Program-made: the position numbers and the translations under genes | From: Opeltia flavorubescens | Taxonomy: Eukaryota > Ascomycota > Lecanoromycetes > Teloschistales > Teloschistaceae | Direction of reading: 5' to 3' | DNA: 64,000 nt | Assembly (NCBI GenBank): GCA_000442125.1 | Contig: KE546974.1 | Location: 1,488,001-1,552,000 of the forward strand | Part shown: positions 1 to 10,635 of the stretch, piece after piece | Layout: each line of letters starts with the position of its first letter | How positions within the stretch are numbered: the first letter of the stretch is position 1 | Notes under the pieces: generated by a model | Seen by the model: the letters and a program-made list of their open reading frames with translations, nothing else | What the model was told of the DNA's origin: nothing | Database searches by the model: none

Positions 1-2
1 AA

Positions 3-266
3 GACTCCCCAAATTCGCCAATCGAGGCAGCGTCAAGCCCTGGTGCCTCGCCAGATGAAGCAGAGGATGCAAGTCGAACAATGGCTTGGGACCTGCCAGA
101 TCTCGAGCTAATCGACTGGACTCCCGTCGCGAGGAGAGTCGGAAAGTTTCATCGACAACATGGTACGAATAAAATCTCTGTACTACGGAATCAGATATCA
201 GCGGCACAAGAACTTCCGTCAATGGTGGGTAAGACCCAGGGATCAGACACTGTCCCCAATCTTTGA
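3..266 (+). CDS. Partial exon cut by left window edge, unknown product
   Basis: An open frame runs in from outside the window and ends in a stop at 266. Its start is Ser/Pro/Glu/Ala-rich, followed by the more ordered stretch MAWDLPDLELIDWTPVARR. A possible donor (GTACGA) lies at 163, so the true exon may end there rather than at the stop. I do not recognise the protein. Neighbouring exons on the same strand are decayed, so this may be the end of a decayed gene too. Confidence 0.4.
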   Translation, partial: DSPNSPIEAASSPGASPDEAEDASRTMAWDLPDLELIDWTPVARRVGKFHRQHGTNKISVLRNQISAAQELPSMVGKTQGSDTVPNL

Positions 267-898
267 TCGCCATTCAATCATTCAGTGAACAGCCGATACA
301 TTCGACAGAACAGTAACCCCAGCACAGATATCTTCGACTACCAGGAGTGTTCACAGCACTGCAAGACCATACAGTCATAGTAATCTGCTCAAGCCCCGTC
401 AAGTTTCCGTCAGTAAGCTCCGGAGGGTTCGTATTAGTATCAAACTACTTACTGGCTATCGAGGAACCTGAGCTATCATGACGAAGATTGTGGAGAATTC
501 AAGGAAGAATTCTCAAAGAACAAGCAGAGAATGGCAACGAGTTGGGTTTTCCGATCTTTCCTAGTAAGGATTATTCTATATACTTCATCACCCATTTCCA
601 TTTTCAGGTCTCAATATCTTTATTTATTTGAAAATCTTTCACCATACGATATATACACATTTCCGATTTTTGACAGTGATTTTCCTCCTTTTCTCCCCGG
701 CAAGAGTCTATACCGCGAACATTAACTTCTATCCCACCTCCTTTTGTTCACATCTCGGCGACACCGCCATTATATTTCCTCTTTTCAGTAAGTCACGTAA
801 TCAAGGAGATTACATCACGATCGGGGCCAATTCAAGACCCTGGATCGCCGGGGGCGCCTCTCATCGCTCATTCGGTCTACTGCAACCCGCGCAGCCCT
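267..898. other. No gene seen; T-rich, promoter-like stretch
   Basis: No frame here reads like protein. Between about 545 and 780 the sequence is T- and TA-rich, with TATA-like strings and pyrimidine tracts similar to those in front of other gene blocks in the window. It could be the promoter of the decayed block that follows. No conserved element was found. Confidence 0.3.
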
Positions 899-1325
899 TT
901 GCCTGGTGATGTTGCTGAAGGTTCATCTGGAGATGATCGCGTCCGTGAGGTTGGAAAACTCCTCACGGAAGAGACAGCTCTGCGGGACAAACTCCTTCTT
1001 TGCCGACGATTCATTGTTTCGAAATACCGTGCCAATGCCGAAGATCATGCAGGTTGCAATGCAAAAAACCTATCTAGCAATGACGCTATTGGCAATCGTC
1101 GCCCTAGCCCGATTGTTCAATACCACCGCTATCCTTGCCGACTACCAGATTTTCGAAGTAGAAGACTTGGAAGCCAAGATACTGTCCGTTACACCCGAAC
1201 AGTTGACCAGGTTTGCATGGTGCTGCCCTAGCGGCCTATCAAAAATCCCATCTGGTTTTCGAGGCGTGAGGATTTCGAAGTTTTTCCGCATTTGTACGAT
1301 TGTACTGGACAACGCACAAGCCTAG
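899..1325 (+). pseudogene. Decayed coding block, two overlapping open frames
   Basis: Two overlapping frames stay open for 110 and 139 codons. The frame starting at 899 reads as a charged helical stretch (VREVGKLLTEETALRDKLLL) for its first third. The frame starting at 906 contains a hydrophobic run (LAMTLLAIVALARLF). A frame break inside one old exon would explain both. I do not recognise the product. Confidence 0.25.
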
Positions 1326-1698
1326 GCAGAGCATTCATGGAACGCATCTTCTAAATACAGTATAGAAGTGTTAATCGGGGGCCAGGCTGTCAAGATTGGG
1401 GAAAAGGCGCCCAGGAAACTGGTAGCTTCCCTAGCAGGTAGTACCATGACCGTAGCCGCCATGGGGTTGTGTCAGGAACCAGTGTAGGTCGTGATGATGA
1501 GATTCGTATGGAGAGCGATTGCGCTGATTACTGCTATAGGAAGGCTGGGTCTGCATAGAAGGGACACTCTGGGTAATGGAAGATACATTCAGCATGGCAA
1601 GCTTACATTTTACTGCCGTCGATGTCTTTGGGACTGCTACGTGCCCGATACCGGGTGTCAATTCTCTTTGCAGAGCTACATGTAGCTCATCGCCGATG

Positions 1699-1962
1699 AA
1701 GATGCGGATGAAAGATATCATCAACGACAATGGTGAATCTGATTACAGTGTCACGTCCGATATGTCCGACGTCAGTGATACCTTGGCAAATTTCCACGCT
1801 CAATATAATGGAGGAAACTTCGGGGTACCTTGAAAGACACCTCTGAACCTAATTACTCTGGCTAAGCTTCACCTAGAAAGAAGCTCGGCTTACGAATTCA
1901 AGCTGACGATAACAACATCATCGAAAAGCTGACGGATTGGGCCGAAGCCTCAAACGAGAGGT
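1699..1962 (+). pseudogene. Decayed copy of family C gene (3' part)
   Basis: The first part (1699-1833) is an acidic, Ser/Asp-rich reading (NDNGESDYSVTSDMSDVSD). At 1909-1962 another frame reads IIEKLTDWAEASNER, which matches FVEKLTDWADSCRQR in the whole family C gene at 51669-52154. Frame breaks and stops separate the pieces. This is one of several places where an eroded copy at 0-24 kb pairs with a better-kept copy at 51-53 kb. Confidence 0.45.
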
Positions 1963-2195
1963 GTGAGTCAAAAAGAAAAACAATGTGATATCTCTGGAGC
2001 AAGACGAGGCTTCGTGTCTGCTGGATAAGAAAGCTGATTGAGGAAATTAAAAGGTTGGTCAACCCAACCTTGTCATCCAAGAATTGATTCCGCTTGGCTG
2101 CGACTCTAGTTGGCGAAGGGAAGCTGACATTCTGAAGAGTCCACCAGAGAACCAAGACAGCAATTGACGACAACGATGGACAGCATCAGTAGATG

Positions 2196-2739
2196 TAGCA
2201 ACTGTAACAACGGTGGTAACGGTATGTTGATGGCCTCGGTCAGCCACAGACCAATCCTTCCCTTCTATGAACTAACGAAACTGACCATCAGCGAAACGGG
2301 TAGGGGCAGGTACAGCGGCCAATGGTAACTCTAACAATCCGAGCGAAGGCACCACGCCTCTGCGATCCAGTGCGAGAACCCCGAAAAGGGAGAAACCGAG
2401 CTGTCCCACCTACGGGACTGCTCATCGGAAAGCTTGTTTGTTGGAATGCAAACATGAGCTAGCAGATGCTAAGAAAGAGGCCAATGCGGCAAAAACTGGG
2501 CGAAGGAAAATCAAGACGAACCTTGAACCGGCCTCGCTTTTAATATGTCCGACGTGGACAATGTTCAGAATCGAGATCTTATCTCCACCATACGCCGCGA
2601 TGCGTACAATTCTGATCAATGTACAGTGATAGGCCAAATTCACCGCTGTCTCCTTTAGGCGGACCCTCCGGAGACACGTCGAGATGCTATTCCTGAAAAT
2701 CACTACCGTTGGTTTGATAGCATATATATATCTTTTCTG
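2196..2739 (+). pseudogene. Decayed gene with Gly/Asn-rich part and coiled coil (family E)
   Basis: A Cys/Asn/Gly-rich start (CSNCNNGGNG) leads into a long open frame from about 2325 with TPLRSSARTPKREKPSCP and then the helical LLECKHELADAKKEANAAK. The last part matches SECKQDLSDAKKELKAAK at 27570-27719, so this is a repeated family. After a frame change it continues with a segment reading ADPPETRRDA, which recurs at 20925. The Gly/Asn-rich part recalls 12919-13026. Function unknown. The Arg/Lys content could suit nucleic-acid binding, but that is a guess. Confidence 0.45.
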
Positions 2740-3612
2740 CTTATCTCTCCGACTTTTTGAGCAACGGATTTCTCAAATTGTTTGTATATCAGCATTAAGT
2801 TGACGTTCAGCTTGCTAAATTTACCTTCATGGAAACTGAAATTGGATGGCGCAAATTTCAAGCGCCAACCGAAGAGAAGACATTCAAGAAGCGGACGAGG
2901 GCGGAAGAACCGGCGGCAACGGAGGAGGAGAAGAAAGCGAAGAAGGGCAAGGGATATACGAAAGAGAAGCAAGATGATAAGGAAGAGGGCTCGGGAAGTA
3001 TAGTCACTACCTCATCCACATTTTTGGAATCTTGAGCGGAATTCTCAAGGCGTTCGTGTATCAACGTTAAGTCGACGTTCAGTTTGCCGACTTCGAGACG
3101 GGATGGCTTTGGATGGAGATAATTGTCCTGACCGAGAGCGGATGGCGCAATCTTAAGCGCCAACCAAAGAAGACCTGGTCCTGATCGAGATTTTATTCCT
3201 TCTATACGCCACGATGCGTACAGTAAAGACAACGAACAGCGATGGGCAACCTGCCAAGCACGATTATTCGGTACTCTCACCTCCACTGTCACGCTTCATG
3301 TTCCTAATCGTCAAAAATTACGACCGTTTCCTTTGGGCAGACTCTCTGGAGGTCCCTCAAGATGCTATGTCTGAGATTTACTACCGTCGGTCAAACAATA
3401 CATATATAGAGCTATGTGTTTGAAATGCGGGGGCTGGCAAAGACGAAGCTCTCTGTGCTGAGATGCTCATATATCTTTTCTACTTAATTCTCCATTTTCT
3501 TGAGCAACAGAATTGTCCAATGTTTTGTATTGCAACATGAATTCGACGTTCAACTTGCCGACTTCACCGTTATAGGCAATGGAATTGGATGGCGCAACCT
3601 ACGCGCCAAACC
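2659..3612 (+). repeat. Diverged tandem copies of one exon-plus-intron unit
   Basis: Related blocks lie at about 2659-2871, 3040-3170 and 3337-3612. Shared landmarks are GCGGACCCTCC or GCAGACTCTCT, a pyrimidine/TATATCTTTTCT tract, a segment like GTTAAGTCGACGTTCAG, and the end GGATGGCGCAA...GCGCCAA. A matching upstream landmark (GAGATCTTAT...ATACGCCGCGATGCGTAC) occurs at 2573 and 3188, about 616 bases apart. Differences are mostly transitions, as expected for repeat-mutated tandem duplicates. A weak fourth trace (CGTTCGTGTATCAGTACGAGG) is at about 4158. Confidence 0.55.
2829..3035 (+). CDS. Lys/Glu-rich exon, unknown product
   Basis: An open frame of 68 codons reads as a highly charged, low-complexity protein (EEPAATEEEKKAKKGKGYTK) ending FLES. 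It lies inside the tandem unit at 2659-3170, so it is probably the last exon of one copy. The composition suits a disordered nuclear or nucleolar tail, but no domain is visible. The overlapping Arg-rich frame (2782-3003) looks like a shadow of it. Confidence 0.35.
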   Translation: METEIGWRKFQAPTEEKTFKKRTRAEEPAATEEEKKAKKGKGYTKEKQDDKEEGSGSIVTTSSTFLES

Positions 3613-4038
3613 ACGGAGAATATCTCTGGTCATAGCGACACGCATGATTGGTGCCGGTCGAGCTTCACATGGGAGAGGCTCAATCCGCCTTGTGTACATA
3701 CGAATGAGAAGTCTAATTGCGGTGTCAACTCGGCCATCACTCTGATTTATCTCTTGGACGGGGTTGAAAAGCCCAGAAAAATACGACTGTGAGCTGTGGC
3801 GACACCTGATCGCGGTTCTTCTTTACGACTAGCAGCTGGACAGGTTTCTAAGCACGTTACGACACCTCGAGGCTTGAAAAATACCCAATACCTCTCATAT
3901 CGGGGGCGTAAGAATGATATGGCAGTAAAAGGAACCTTGAAGGCGAGCTTGATCAAGATCTGTCGGGATAGGCAAATGCCCTAGCAATCGGGGTGACGCC
4001 AGAGGATAAGCAGCGAAGGACTGCCTGAGAGGCGAGTA

Positions 4039-4500
4039 TTGCTTTCCAATAGGTTTCCTGCCGTCGTGTTAGCTGTCGATCCACATCTCCTACATATGGC
4101 TCTTGGGATTCCTGTATTCCAAGATTTGATGTCCCAAGCGACGGGACTGTCAAAGCGTTCGTGTATCAGTACGAGGTCGACGATGAGTATGCCGACCTCC
4201 GATGTTTTGAACTCGGCGCAGACAGATGCTGCATTTCTCAAAACGGAGCCTCACGTAGCAACGAGTTCAGGGGGGCAGAAAAACAACTGGAAGGGGCAGA
4301 AAACGAAGCATCCCGTGCAGGAGCAGCCCTCGTCAATGCTCACCACAAGCTTCATAGCTATACTTCAACACCCTGTGCCTCGCTGCCCTGTGCACCTCGC
4401 TCTGTTCAACTGGGGTTGTCATTTACCCAATGAAGGGTATTTGAATCAACCCAGTTCATCCTTAAGTCACAGCAGAGCTTGGGATCTACTTCAACAGTAA
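4039..4500 (+). CDS. Open frame of 153 codons, uncertain
   Basis: The frame is long for this region but has a mixed, low-information composition and no motif I recognise. A second frame at 4161-4433 (SNEFRGAEKQLEGAENEAS) overlaps and looks more protein-like in its middle, so the old exon may have used both before a frame break. Treat as a decayed block rather than a confident gene. Confidence 0.2.
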   Translation: MLSNRFPAVVLAVDPHLLHMALGIPVFQDLMSQATGLSKRSCISTRSTMSMPTSDVLNSAQTDAAFLKTEPHVATSSGGQKNNWKGQKTKHPVQEQPSSMLTTSFIAILQHPVPRCPVHLALFNWGCHLPNEGYLNQPSSSLSHSRAWDLLQQ

Positions 4501-4849
4501 ATTCCATCAGACTACGCTTCGAACATGGGCCAAATGCTGCGATTGATGAGACTCAACACCAGTACTACCTGGCTCGGCTAGATATCGAGGAGCGAAGGAC
4601 TGCCGACTTAGATAGTCAGCTCCGGTCAGACTCGTGACACAGCACGAGGAGAGGAGGCTTCGCAAGGCAAGTAATACTAACGAATCATTAAAAGCGCAAT
4701 GAAGATTACGGAGCATATTGCTAACTCTTATATTATGCAGCATGATTCTCCTGCAAATCGAACAGCACGAATACAGAAGTAGCAACAAACGTACGAAATC
4801 TGCCTATTCCCTCTCTATCCATACTAAACATCTTGTATAACAGTCCTTC

Positions 4850-5188
4850 TTGGAATGGCCACGAGTCGGTGCTTTAGCGCCCGTGATTAAGACAGAAGCG
4901 GAAAAACTGTTTCAGGCATATTCTCAAATCCCACGTCCCGATATCAGTCAAATCTATCAAGACTTGCACACCAAACGTGATGAGGTCGATGAGAGGAAAC
5001 TCCAGCTATCAGCGGTGAACGAAAATGTACTCAACGAAATTGGAGAGTATTTGCAACTGTGCGAAGCAATGTTCAGCAGTTTGAGCACGACGATCAGACA
5101 GCCAGTAAGAGCACTAATCCAGCATCAGCCTAAGAAGAGGCTGACGCAATGTTCCAAAAACAACGACAACGCACCTCTTGGACTATGA
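4850..5188 (+). CDS. Helical protein exon, unknown family
   Basis: An open frame of 112 codons reads cleanly as a helical protein, with PDISQIYQDLHTKRDEVDER and NEIGEYLQLCEAMFSSL. It is open at the 5' side across a likely acceptor, so it is probably an internal or terminal exon. It lies directly upstream of and overlaps the decayed family C copy at 5167-5369 in another frame. I do not recognise it. Confidence 0.4.
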   Translation: MEWPRVGALAPVIKTEAEKLFQAYSQIPRPDISQIYQDLHTKRDEVDERKLQLSAVNENVLNEIGEYLQLCEAMFSSLSTTIRQPVRALIQHQPKKRLTQCSKNNDNAPLGL

Positions 5189-5369
5189 GTCAGGTCCCTG
5201 GCCAATCGAAGACCAGTGGATGAGACTCGTTCCCCAAGCACGAGGGACTGACGCCGAAGCCCGAGCAGAAGCAATCAAGGTTTGGGGAGATATGTATCCC
5301 TTCGTCACCCATCCAGAAGAGATGATGTGGCGCCCATCTTCTGCTCTGAGTTTAGACAATTACCATTAG
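5167..5369 (+). pseudogene. Decayed copy of family C gene (N-terminal part)
   Basis: The reading WGDMYPFVTHPEEMMWRPS closely matches SDWDNLHPAQSFVTHPEEMLWRP of the gene at 51669-52154, and the upstream residues (RGTDAEARAEAIKV) align loosely with its start. Downstream of WRPS the match is lost and the frame stops after ten more codons. This is an eroded paralogue. Confidence 0.6.
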
Positions 5370-5473
5370 GGGTCGTTGGAAGTGTTTGTAGGGGACTGGC
5401 GGATATATAGTTTTCCATAGCTTAAATACAATTTTCGATTCTCCTTCTCAATCTTACATGTGCATGAAATGAG

Positions 5474-5513
5474 GTGATGTGACTCGTGGACCGCGATGTC
5501 CTTAAACTATTCC
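5474..5513 (+). promoter_or_regulatory. Conserved promoter block, copy 1
   Basis: A block of about 40 bases (GTGATGTGACTCGTGGACCG...TGTCCTTAAACTATTCC) is nearly identical at 13729-13771 and 16615-16656. In all three places it is followed by a pyrimidine-rich stretch with TATATA about 70-110 bases downstream and then a decayed coding block. That placement suggests an upstream activating element or core promoter of a duplicated gene family. Confidence 0.5.
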
Positions 5514-5813
5514 AATCATTCTCCAGTCATTCTCCAGTCACCGCTAATCTTACGCCAATTGAATCATAGTTTTACTACCGCCCATATATACAGCATCTTA
5601 TCCCGGTCTCCCTATATCACATCTCAACGCTCACCCAATTTTCGACACTTCTCTCCAGGAATTTTCTTCCTAATATATCAGCTATTCAATCATCTTTATA
5701 TGAATCTCGACACAAGCCCCACTCGTATTGTAATATTTCCTATTCCTCCACGCAAAACCGCATCAACGAAGACGAGATGCGCGATCGCTGCGACTTGAGC
5801 CGGTCTTCCTTAC

Positions 5814-6182
5814 TTTGGTAGCCAAGTCAAGGCTACCTTACATCAACACGACGGTACACTGGAAGCAATATCCATCTTGCGGAAATCAAATGGCAAAAAG
5901 TACCTTCAGGTCCCAGAAGATTCAAGTGACCCAGGACCTGCTGGCCGGTATCGGAAGGAAGCTAAAGCGGAGTTTGATGCTGTCGGAGCATGACAGACCG
6001 CTGCAATCACAGCAGAAACGACTTCAAACGAGGAAGACTTGAGGTACTATGATGATGAACTGGAAAAATACTATCAAAATCGCCCCAGTGCTCAGGGATG
6101 CCGATTGAGCACCTTTTTCCTCGGTATTTCCTGGATGGAACGTTTTGGACGCGGCTGCTGCTTACATCTGGCATTATCCTGA
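5814..6182 (+). pseudogene. Decayed exon resembling part of the SprT-like gene
   Basis: One frame is open for 123 codons apart from a single TGA that a CGA-to-TGA change would explain. It contains ISILRKSNGKKYL, which matches ISILRKSNGKEYV in the SprT-like protease gene at 45961-46953, and the two DNA stretches are nearly identical there.  The rest (EEDLRYYDDELEKYYQNRP) has no match in the window. It may be a fused or diverged fragment. Confidence 0.4.
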
Positions 6183-6394
6183 CATTGATCTCCCCCGACT
6201 ACCACGATATCCTCATCGGTCATAACACTCTCAAAATCGAAGTTCTGGTCGCATCGAGGATATGAAGGTTTGGGCCTAACGCGAAATCGCAACTTGAGCG
6301 ACTCTCCCTTCACAGGGATGAGGGCAACAGTGAAGGGAAGAGGGGAGAATAACCGTGACACCGATAAGTCAAGTGGTAAGAAACGGGGTAGAGC

Positions 6395-6577
6395 TGCTTG
6401 GGCCCACCCCACCACGAGAGGTGTCACGTCTTCGACATCTTACACCTGTGCCATTGTCCAGATTGCAATCTTGGGGGAGCGTACGGCATCCGAAGTTCGG
6501 AGAGGGGCCTCTTAGACTCACACATGGAAATTTACGGCTTCACAATTAGCAACAAGCGGCTTGAAAACCCTTTTTGA
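6395..6577 (+). pseudogene. Decayed SprT-like metalloprotease fragment
   Basis: The frame at 6410 reads HHERCHVFDILHLCHCPDCN, matching LLHEMCHVFDVIHLCHCQDCN around the zinc site of the gene at 45961-46953, on the opposite strand about 40 kb away. The HExxH pattern survives as HERCH. After GIRSS the sequence changes to LLDSHMEIYG...LENPF, which instead matches the module at 8843-9030, so the fragment is chimeric. Confidence 0.6.
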
Positions 6578-7235
6578 GCGTCTACGAATATGTTCACGGC
6601 CGTTAGTCCGCCTTCGTGAGCAAGCTCGCCATAGCAACATCTTTTTGTGCCTTGCATAACTTGCTAGACCAGCTCAGAAGCACGATTTGGAAGCGATGGA
6701 GCATCAGAATCCATTGGACTGAAGCGGAATCGGAAGGCGATATCGCCCAATTGAAGAGCAATCTGCAAACATGATTTCTAGACACCACAAATCATCGTTC
6801 TACCTTGCGTTTCCCGTTGGGACTACCTTGGATACGACAATCGGGGCCTTGGAGATCTTCGGCCTGATCCAAGAAACATGTAAAGCGATCAAGGGCCTTC
6901 GTCTTAATCTGTCTTTTCTACTCGCGGTTGTCTGGTAATCAAGCGATGTATCAAGGACAGATCTGACGAAAGAACAGAAGGAACGGGAAGCCCGTTGCCA
7001 TCTATAAGAGAATACACCGTTTCTATATATTATTTTTCTCACTTCATCCACACCTTCTCAAGACTTCTCCAAATATTTTCTCAACTCGCTATTACCATAC
7101 ATTTGTACCTCATCCTTTGCCGTCAAGAAAAGACGCGCTGTCTCTTGTCAAGACGAGAGCTGATGTTGAACCCAATCATACGGGTTTGACTTGGATGGAG
7201 CCGGTAACAGTCTGGCCCGGGAAAAGCAAGACGGA

Positions 7236-7568
7236 ATGGCAAAACGGAAAGGGACTATTGATGCACGCCGCCGTCCCTTGGTCAATCGATCATTTGNTCC
7301 CTCGGCCAAGAATATACACCCACCACCTCGAGGCACAAATTCGCTCGATGGCCACATCTGAGCAGCATTTCCCGTCGATAAATACATGTCTAGACGTCAA
7401 GTTTTAGACAAAGCGCTGAATACGACTGGCAAATTGATCGTCAAACTCGAGGAAGAAGTCAAAGCACAAGGTTGGTTGCGGCGCAATATCTTCGAAGAAG
7501 ACGCCGATGTAGTCGTACGCAAGGCTGATGAACTAGCCATGACGACAAGTCTCAGCGACGGCGATTGA
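7236..7568 (+). pseudogene. Basic then helical protein, one internal stop
   Basis: Starting at an ATG at 7236 (MAKRKGTIDARRRPLVNRS), one frame runs 111 codons to the stop at 7568 with a single internal TGA of the CGA-to-TGA kind. The second half is a clear helix (LNTTGKLIVKLEEEVKAQG) with an acidic end (IFEEDADVVVRKADE). One undetermined base lies at 7297. The basic N-terminus resembles MARGMKRS of the gene at 23173. Unknown function. Confidence 0.5.
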
Positions 7569-8097
7569 GCTCATACTTCGGATATCTACCTGCCCCGGAA
7601 CTCGTGTATACAATGGATTTGACATCGCCAAGCCTCCAATACTTGTCTGCAACCAAGATGCTAGTGCCTTCCTGCTACCGGTGAGTTCCTTGCAAAATGG
7701 AATGATGAGGAAAGGGAGTACGCGACGGTACATAGCCAACCTCAACGGAACTCGATAGACTGTGGAGTGATCGTTATCAGAACCGCCGTAAGCATCCTCA
7801 TTGGATCTGATCTGCCTACGTCACACAACGGCGATTTCTGGAGACTGATATTCGCCACAATTCTTGGTGGCGGCGAATTCATCCTAGCCCCGTCCTATAC
7901 CAGAAGTCTGGAGAGCGATAGTCGCCGCTTCTATATACTGCTCATTTCAACTCAATTATTGTCAGATTTTCTCGATATACTTTCTTCACTAGGCATTTCA
8001 TCTTCTTATGCACCCATTCTTATATTTCACTTCATTGCCTACCATCTCCAATCTCAGTGATCAATATCTTTCGCTCGCACCAAATGAAAATCTTGAT

Positions 8098-8444
8098 GCT
8101 CTTCAGCACAATCAGCAGCCTCCCCATTATCTACCCAATCACCGTGGGCGGAATTTAGCGACCTCTTTATTCTCCTCTGGGGCCTCAATGCTCTCGGGTT
8201 CATGGTTCAAATCTTTGTCCCTCGTGGATGGATCAAGTATCCATTTTGGCGTATCGAGGACTTTCACACGATTCACCACCTGAGGCCTCGCTGGAGATTT
8301 ACGCTGAGATATTCCATTGTTGCTTACCTTGACGGTTATTCCATAGCGACATCCTTGTGTATCATCTTCGTCGCCACGCTGTGGGGAGAGTTCGGCGCGT
8401 TTTCGAAGATGCCAATTAACGCCGATCCATGGGGTGAGACCTAA
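8098..8444 (+). pseudogene. Fragment of a multi-span membrane protein
   Basis: An open frame reads two hydrophobic segments, LFILLWGLNALGFMVQIFV and SIVAYLDGYSIATSLCIIFV, separated by a charged loop (RIEDFHTIHHLRPRWRFTLR), and ends PWGET then a stop. There is no start codon before the first segment, so it is a fragment. I do not recognise the family. Its neighbours are unrelated decayed exons. Confidence 0.45.
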
Positions 8445-8842
8445 TTTCAAGGGGTTTTGTGATGCAATTTAAGCATCAGGCGTAAGGAGAAGGGCAAAAG
8501 GACGGGAGGGAGATTGTATCTTCTCCGGAACCACGTTTCTCCGGCTTTTTATCAAAGTTGGCAAACTAGTGAAGGAGGAAGAGAAGGAAGGGGATGGTAT
8601 TTCCCTCTTTACCTTGCCCTTATTATCTCTTACTTCTTCAACCTCTTCAAATATTCAGCCGTTGATCTCGGCCATGGCGTCTGAGCCTGGATCCAAATTC
8701 CCCAAAATCAGCGTACCCCGACTAAATACATGCTAGTCAAGAAAAAGGGGACAAATCGACTATACAGTTTAATGCAACCCTTTGGCATCAAGCAGGTCCC
8801 AAAGCCTTTATGGACATGATGTGGAGGTAAGGGTGATTTTCC

Positions 8843-9030
8843 GACCGAGACGACCACAGAGTCATCGAAGGAATTCTCCTCTGGGGTATCAACCAGCAAC
8901 CAGCGTGGTTTTTGGACCCACAGCACAGGGTCCTCTAAGACTCACTCATAGAGACCTACGACTAACCCTAGTAACAAAGGGCTCAAAATCCCCTAATGAG
9001 GTTCTATGCATACGTTCATGGCCGTAAGTT
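8843..9030 (+). pseudogene. Decayed exon (HRVIEGILLWGINQ module)
   Basis: One frame reads HRVIEGILLWGINQQPAWF, then LIETYD, then NPLMRFYAYVHG before a donor (GTAAGT). Its interruptions are all of the Gln-to-stop or similar C-to-T type. The part around DSLIETYD matches the tail of the chimeric fragment at 6395-6577, and NPLMRFYAYVHG is echoed at about 9218. Unknown family. Confidence 0.45.
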
Positions 9031-9470
9031 TACCTAGCGTGAGTAAAATCGCGAGACTAATTCTTATATATCAATATAGCGCTCACGGAAAGCGAACGAC
9101 GTCTTATCCTAGCCCTCCATCGATACAGATTCGCACGTCTCCGTGGCAATTCATACGTTGTGGGATCCATAAGCAGCGAAGCCAGCCCGTCGAGCTCTTT
9201 TGTCACTGCTCCAACACCCCCTGATGAGGGTCTATACTTACGCTCATGGCCGTAAGTTCATCTCTTAACGTTCTATCACCATTCAGTTCTAATTCAATTA
9301 GCACTTAACGAAGATGCGGACCTCGTGTCTGATACCCGGGCTCTCACGCGCTTCACATGCGCATGTAGAAGAAGCTGCTTATTTGTTAAAGCATTCAACT
9401 ACCAGCGAAAAGAGCCAATCAGACTCTTTCGTCACAACCCGAGAAGAACCAGAACATACTCATCAGAGCT
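8985..9470 (+). repeat. Tandem exon duplication, unit about 230 bases
   Basis: CCCCTAATGAGGTTCTATGC with TTCATGGCCGTAAGTTTACC near 9000 recurs as CCCCTGATGAGGGTCTATAC with CTCATGGCCGTAAGTTCATC near 9220. After each lies an intron and an exon: LTESERRLILALHRYRF...SSSFVTAPTPPDE (9079-9220), and the weaker LNEDADLVSDTRALTRF...SDSFVTTREEPEH (9300-9450). This is a local duplication of an exon-intron unit followed by decay. Confidence 0.5.
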
Positions 9471-10635
9471 CCTGCGATTATGCACGTGAGCGATCTGACA
9501 CTTTTCCGCCACGCATAGTGTTATCTAGGTCAGTTGGTACAGGCAGTGTATTCATTGGCATCATGATGCCAGATCATGTGATTAGCACTGAAGATGGTTA
9601 CGCCCAGCAGGAGGCGATGGGGAATCCCACTGCCGTCAAGAATGATTAGTCTAGTGCCAATAGAGGTACAACCATAGTCATCTTATACGAAAAATGGTAG
9701 CTGAGCTCCGATTTGATTGATACCACACGTAGTGTTTCAGAAAACGGCCACGATATTTTTGATGAGGGGTCAGGTACAGTACCGAGCAGGTTGCTCCATT
9801 GACGGGAAGATACTAACTGCGTTGCAGAACGTGGAGGACCAGCCCAGGATCGAGCTGGTTGGGGACATGGCTGTACTCTTCTCAACACCGAGTCTGGTGT
9901 TTGGATTGGACGAAGATCTCAGCCTGCTCTTCTATTCAAGGCGCATTGGCATCGGCTTCTCTCTCAACTTTCGAAGGCCCATCTTTTACAACGTCTCTTG
10001 GCATTTTCTTATGGCGAGATCTTTCTATATACGTCAATACCTCCATCGATGAAATTTCCTCGGTACAGCATTTTGGAACACTCATCTCTAGTACGCATAT
10101 GTATATCAACGATCATGCGATTCCGCCATGATCTCCCGATGAGACTTCGTGTATCTCCACTTCACCATTTCGTTCATTCTCTTTATAGAGCATCTAGACA
10201 CTGCCCATCAGCTTCAAAATCTCGGCGTATATAGTTCTGTCTTTTGAATCAAATAGCATCATTCAAGCAACAACATATCTTATTCCTTCTTCATATTCGA
10301 TGAGACAATCCCGAGAAGCTTCACATTGATCAAGCATACCTACAAGGGTCGAAGAGTATTCGCTAATGGTAGAGGAAAAGTATGGTTCCGTCCTTTTTCC
10401 ACCTTGGGCTAAAATTCGGCTCGCTTGGTATTGTGAATCGAAGCTTTACAAGCTTCTCGAGCGACACCCAAACAGGGGCAACGATGAAGTAAGCCTGTTG
10501 ACATGTCCATAAACTTCTTCAGCAAGGCATACAATTACTACGGTCTCGAACCTCGGTGTTCGGCGCAAATGCTCAATATGCCTGAACAGTCGCAAGTCCC
10601 CACAAACACAGGGGGTGAAATTTCACGGGAGGCGG
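9471..10635 (+). other. Mostly non-coding, with short decayed exons
   Basis: Short readable pieces occur, such as SVSENGHDIFDEGS (about 9730) followed by a possible donor, and WGHGCTLLNTESGVWIGRR (about 9865). A TA-rich promoter-like stretch with CTATATACGT lies at about 10020-10220. No frame can be followed for more than one exon. Confidence 0.25.
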
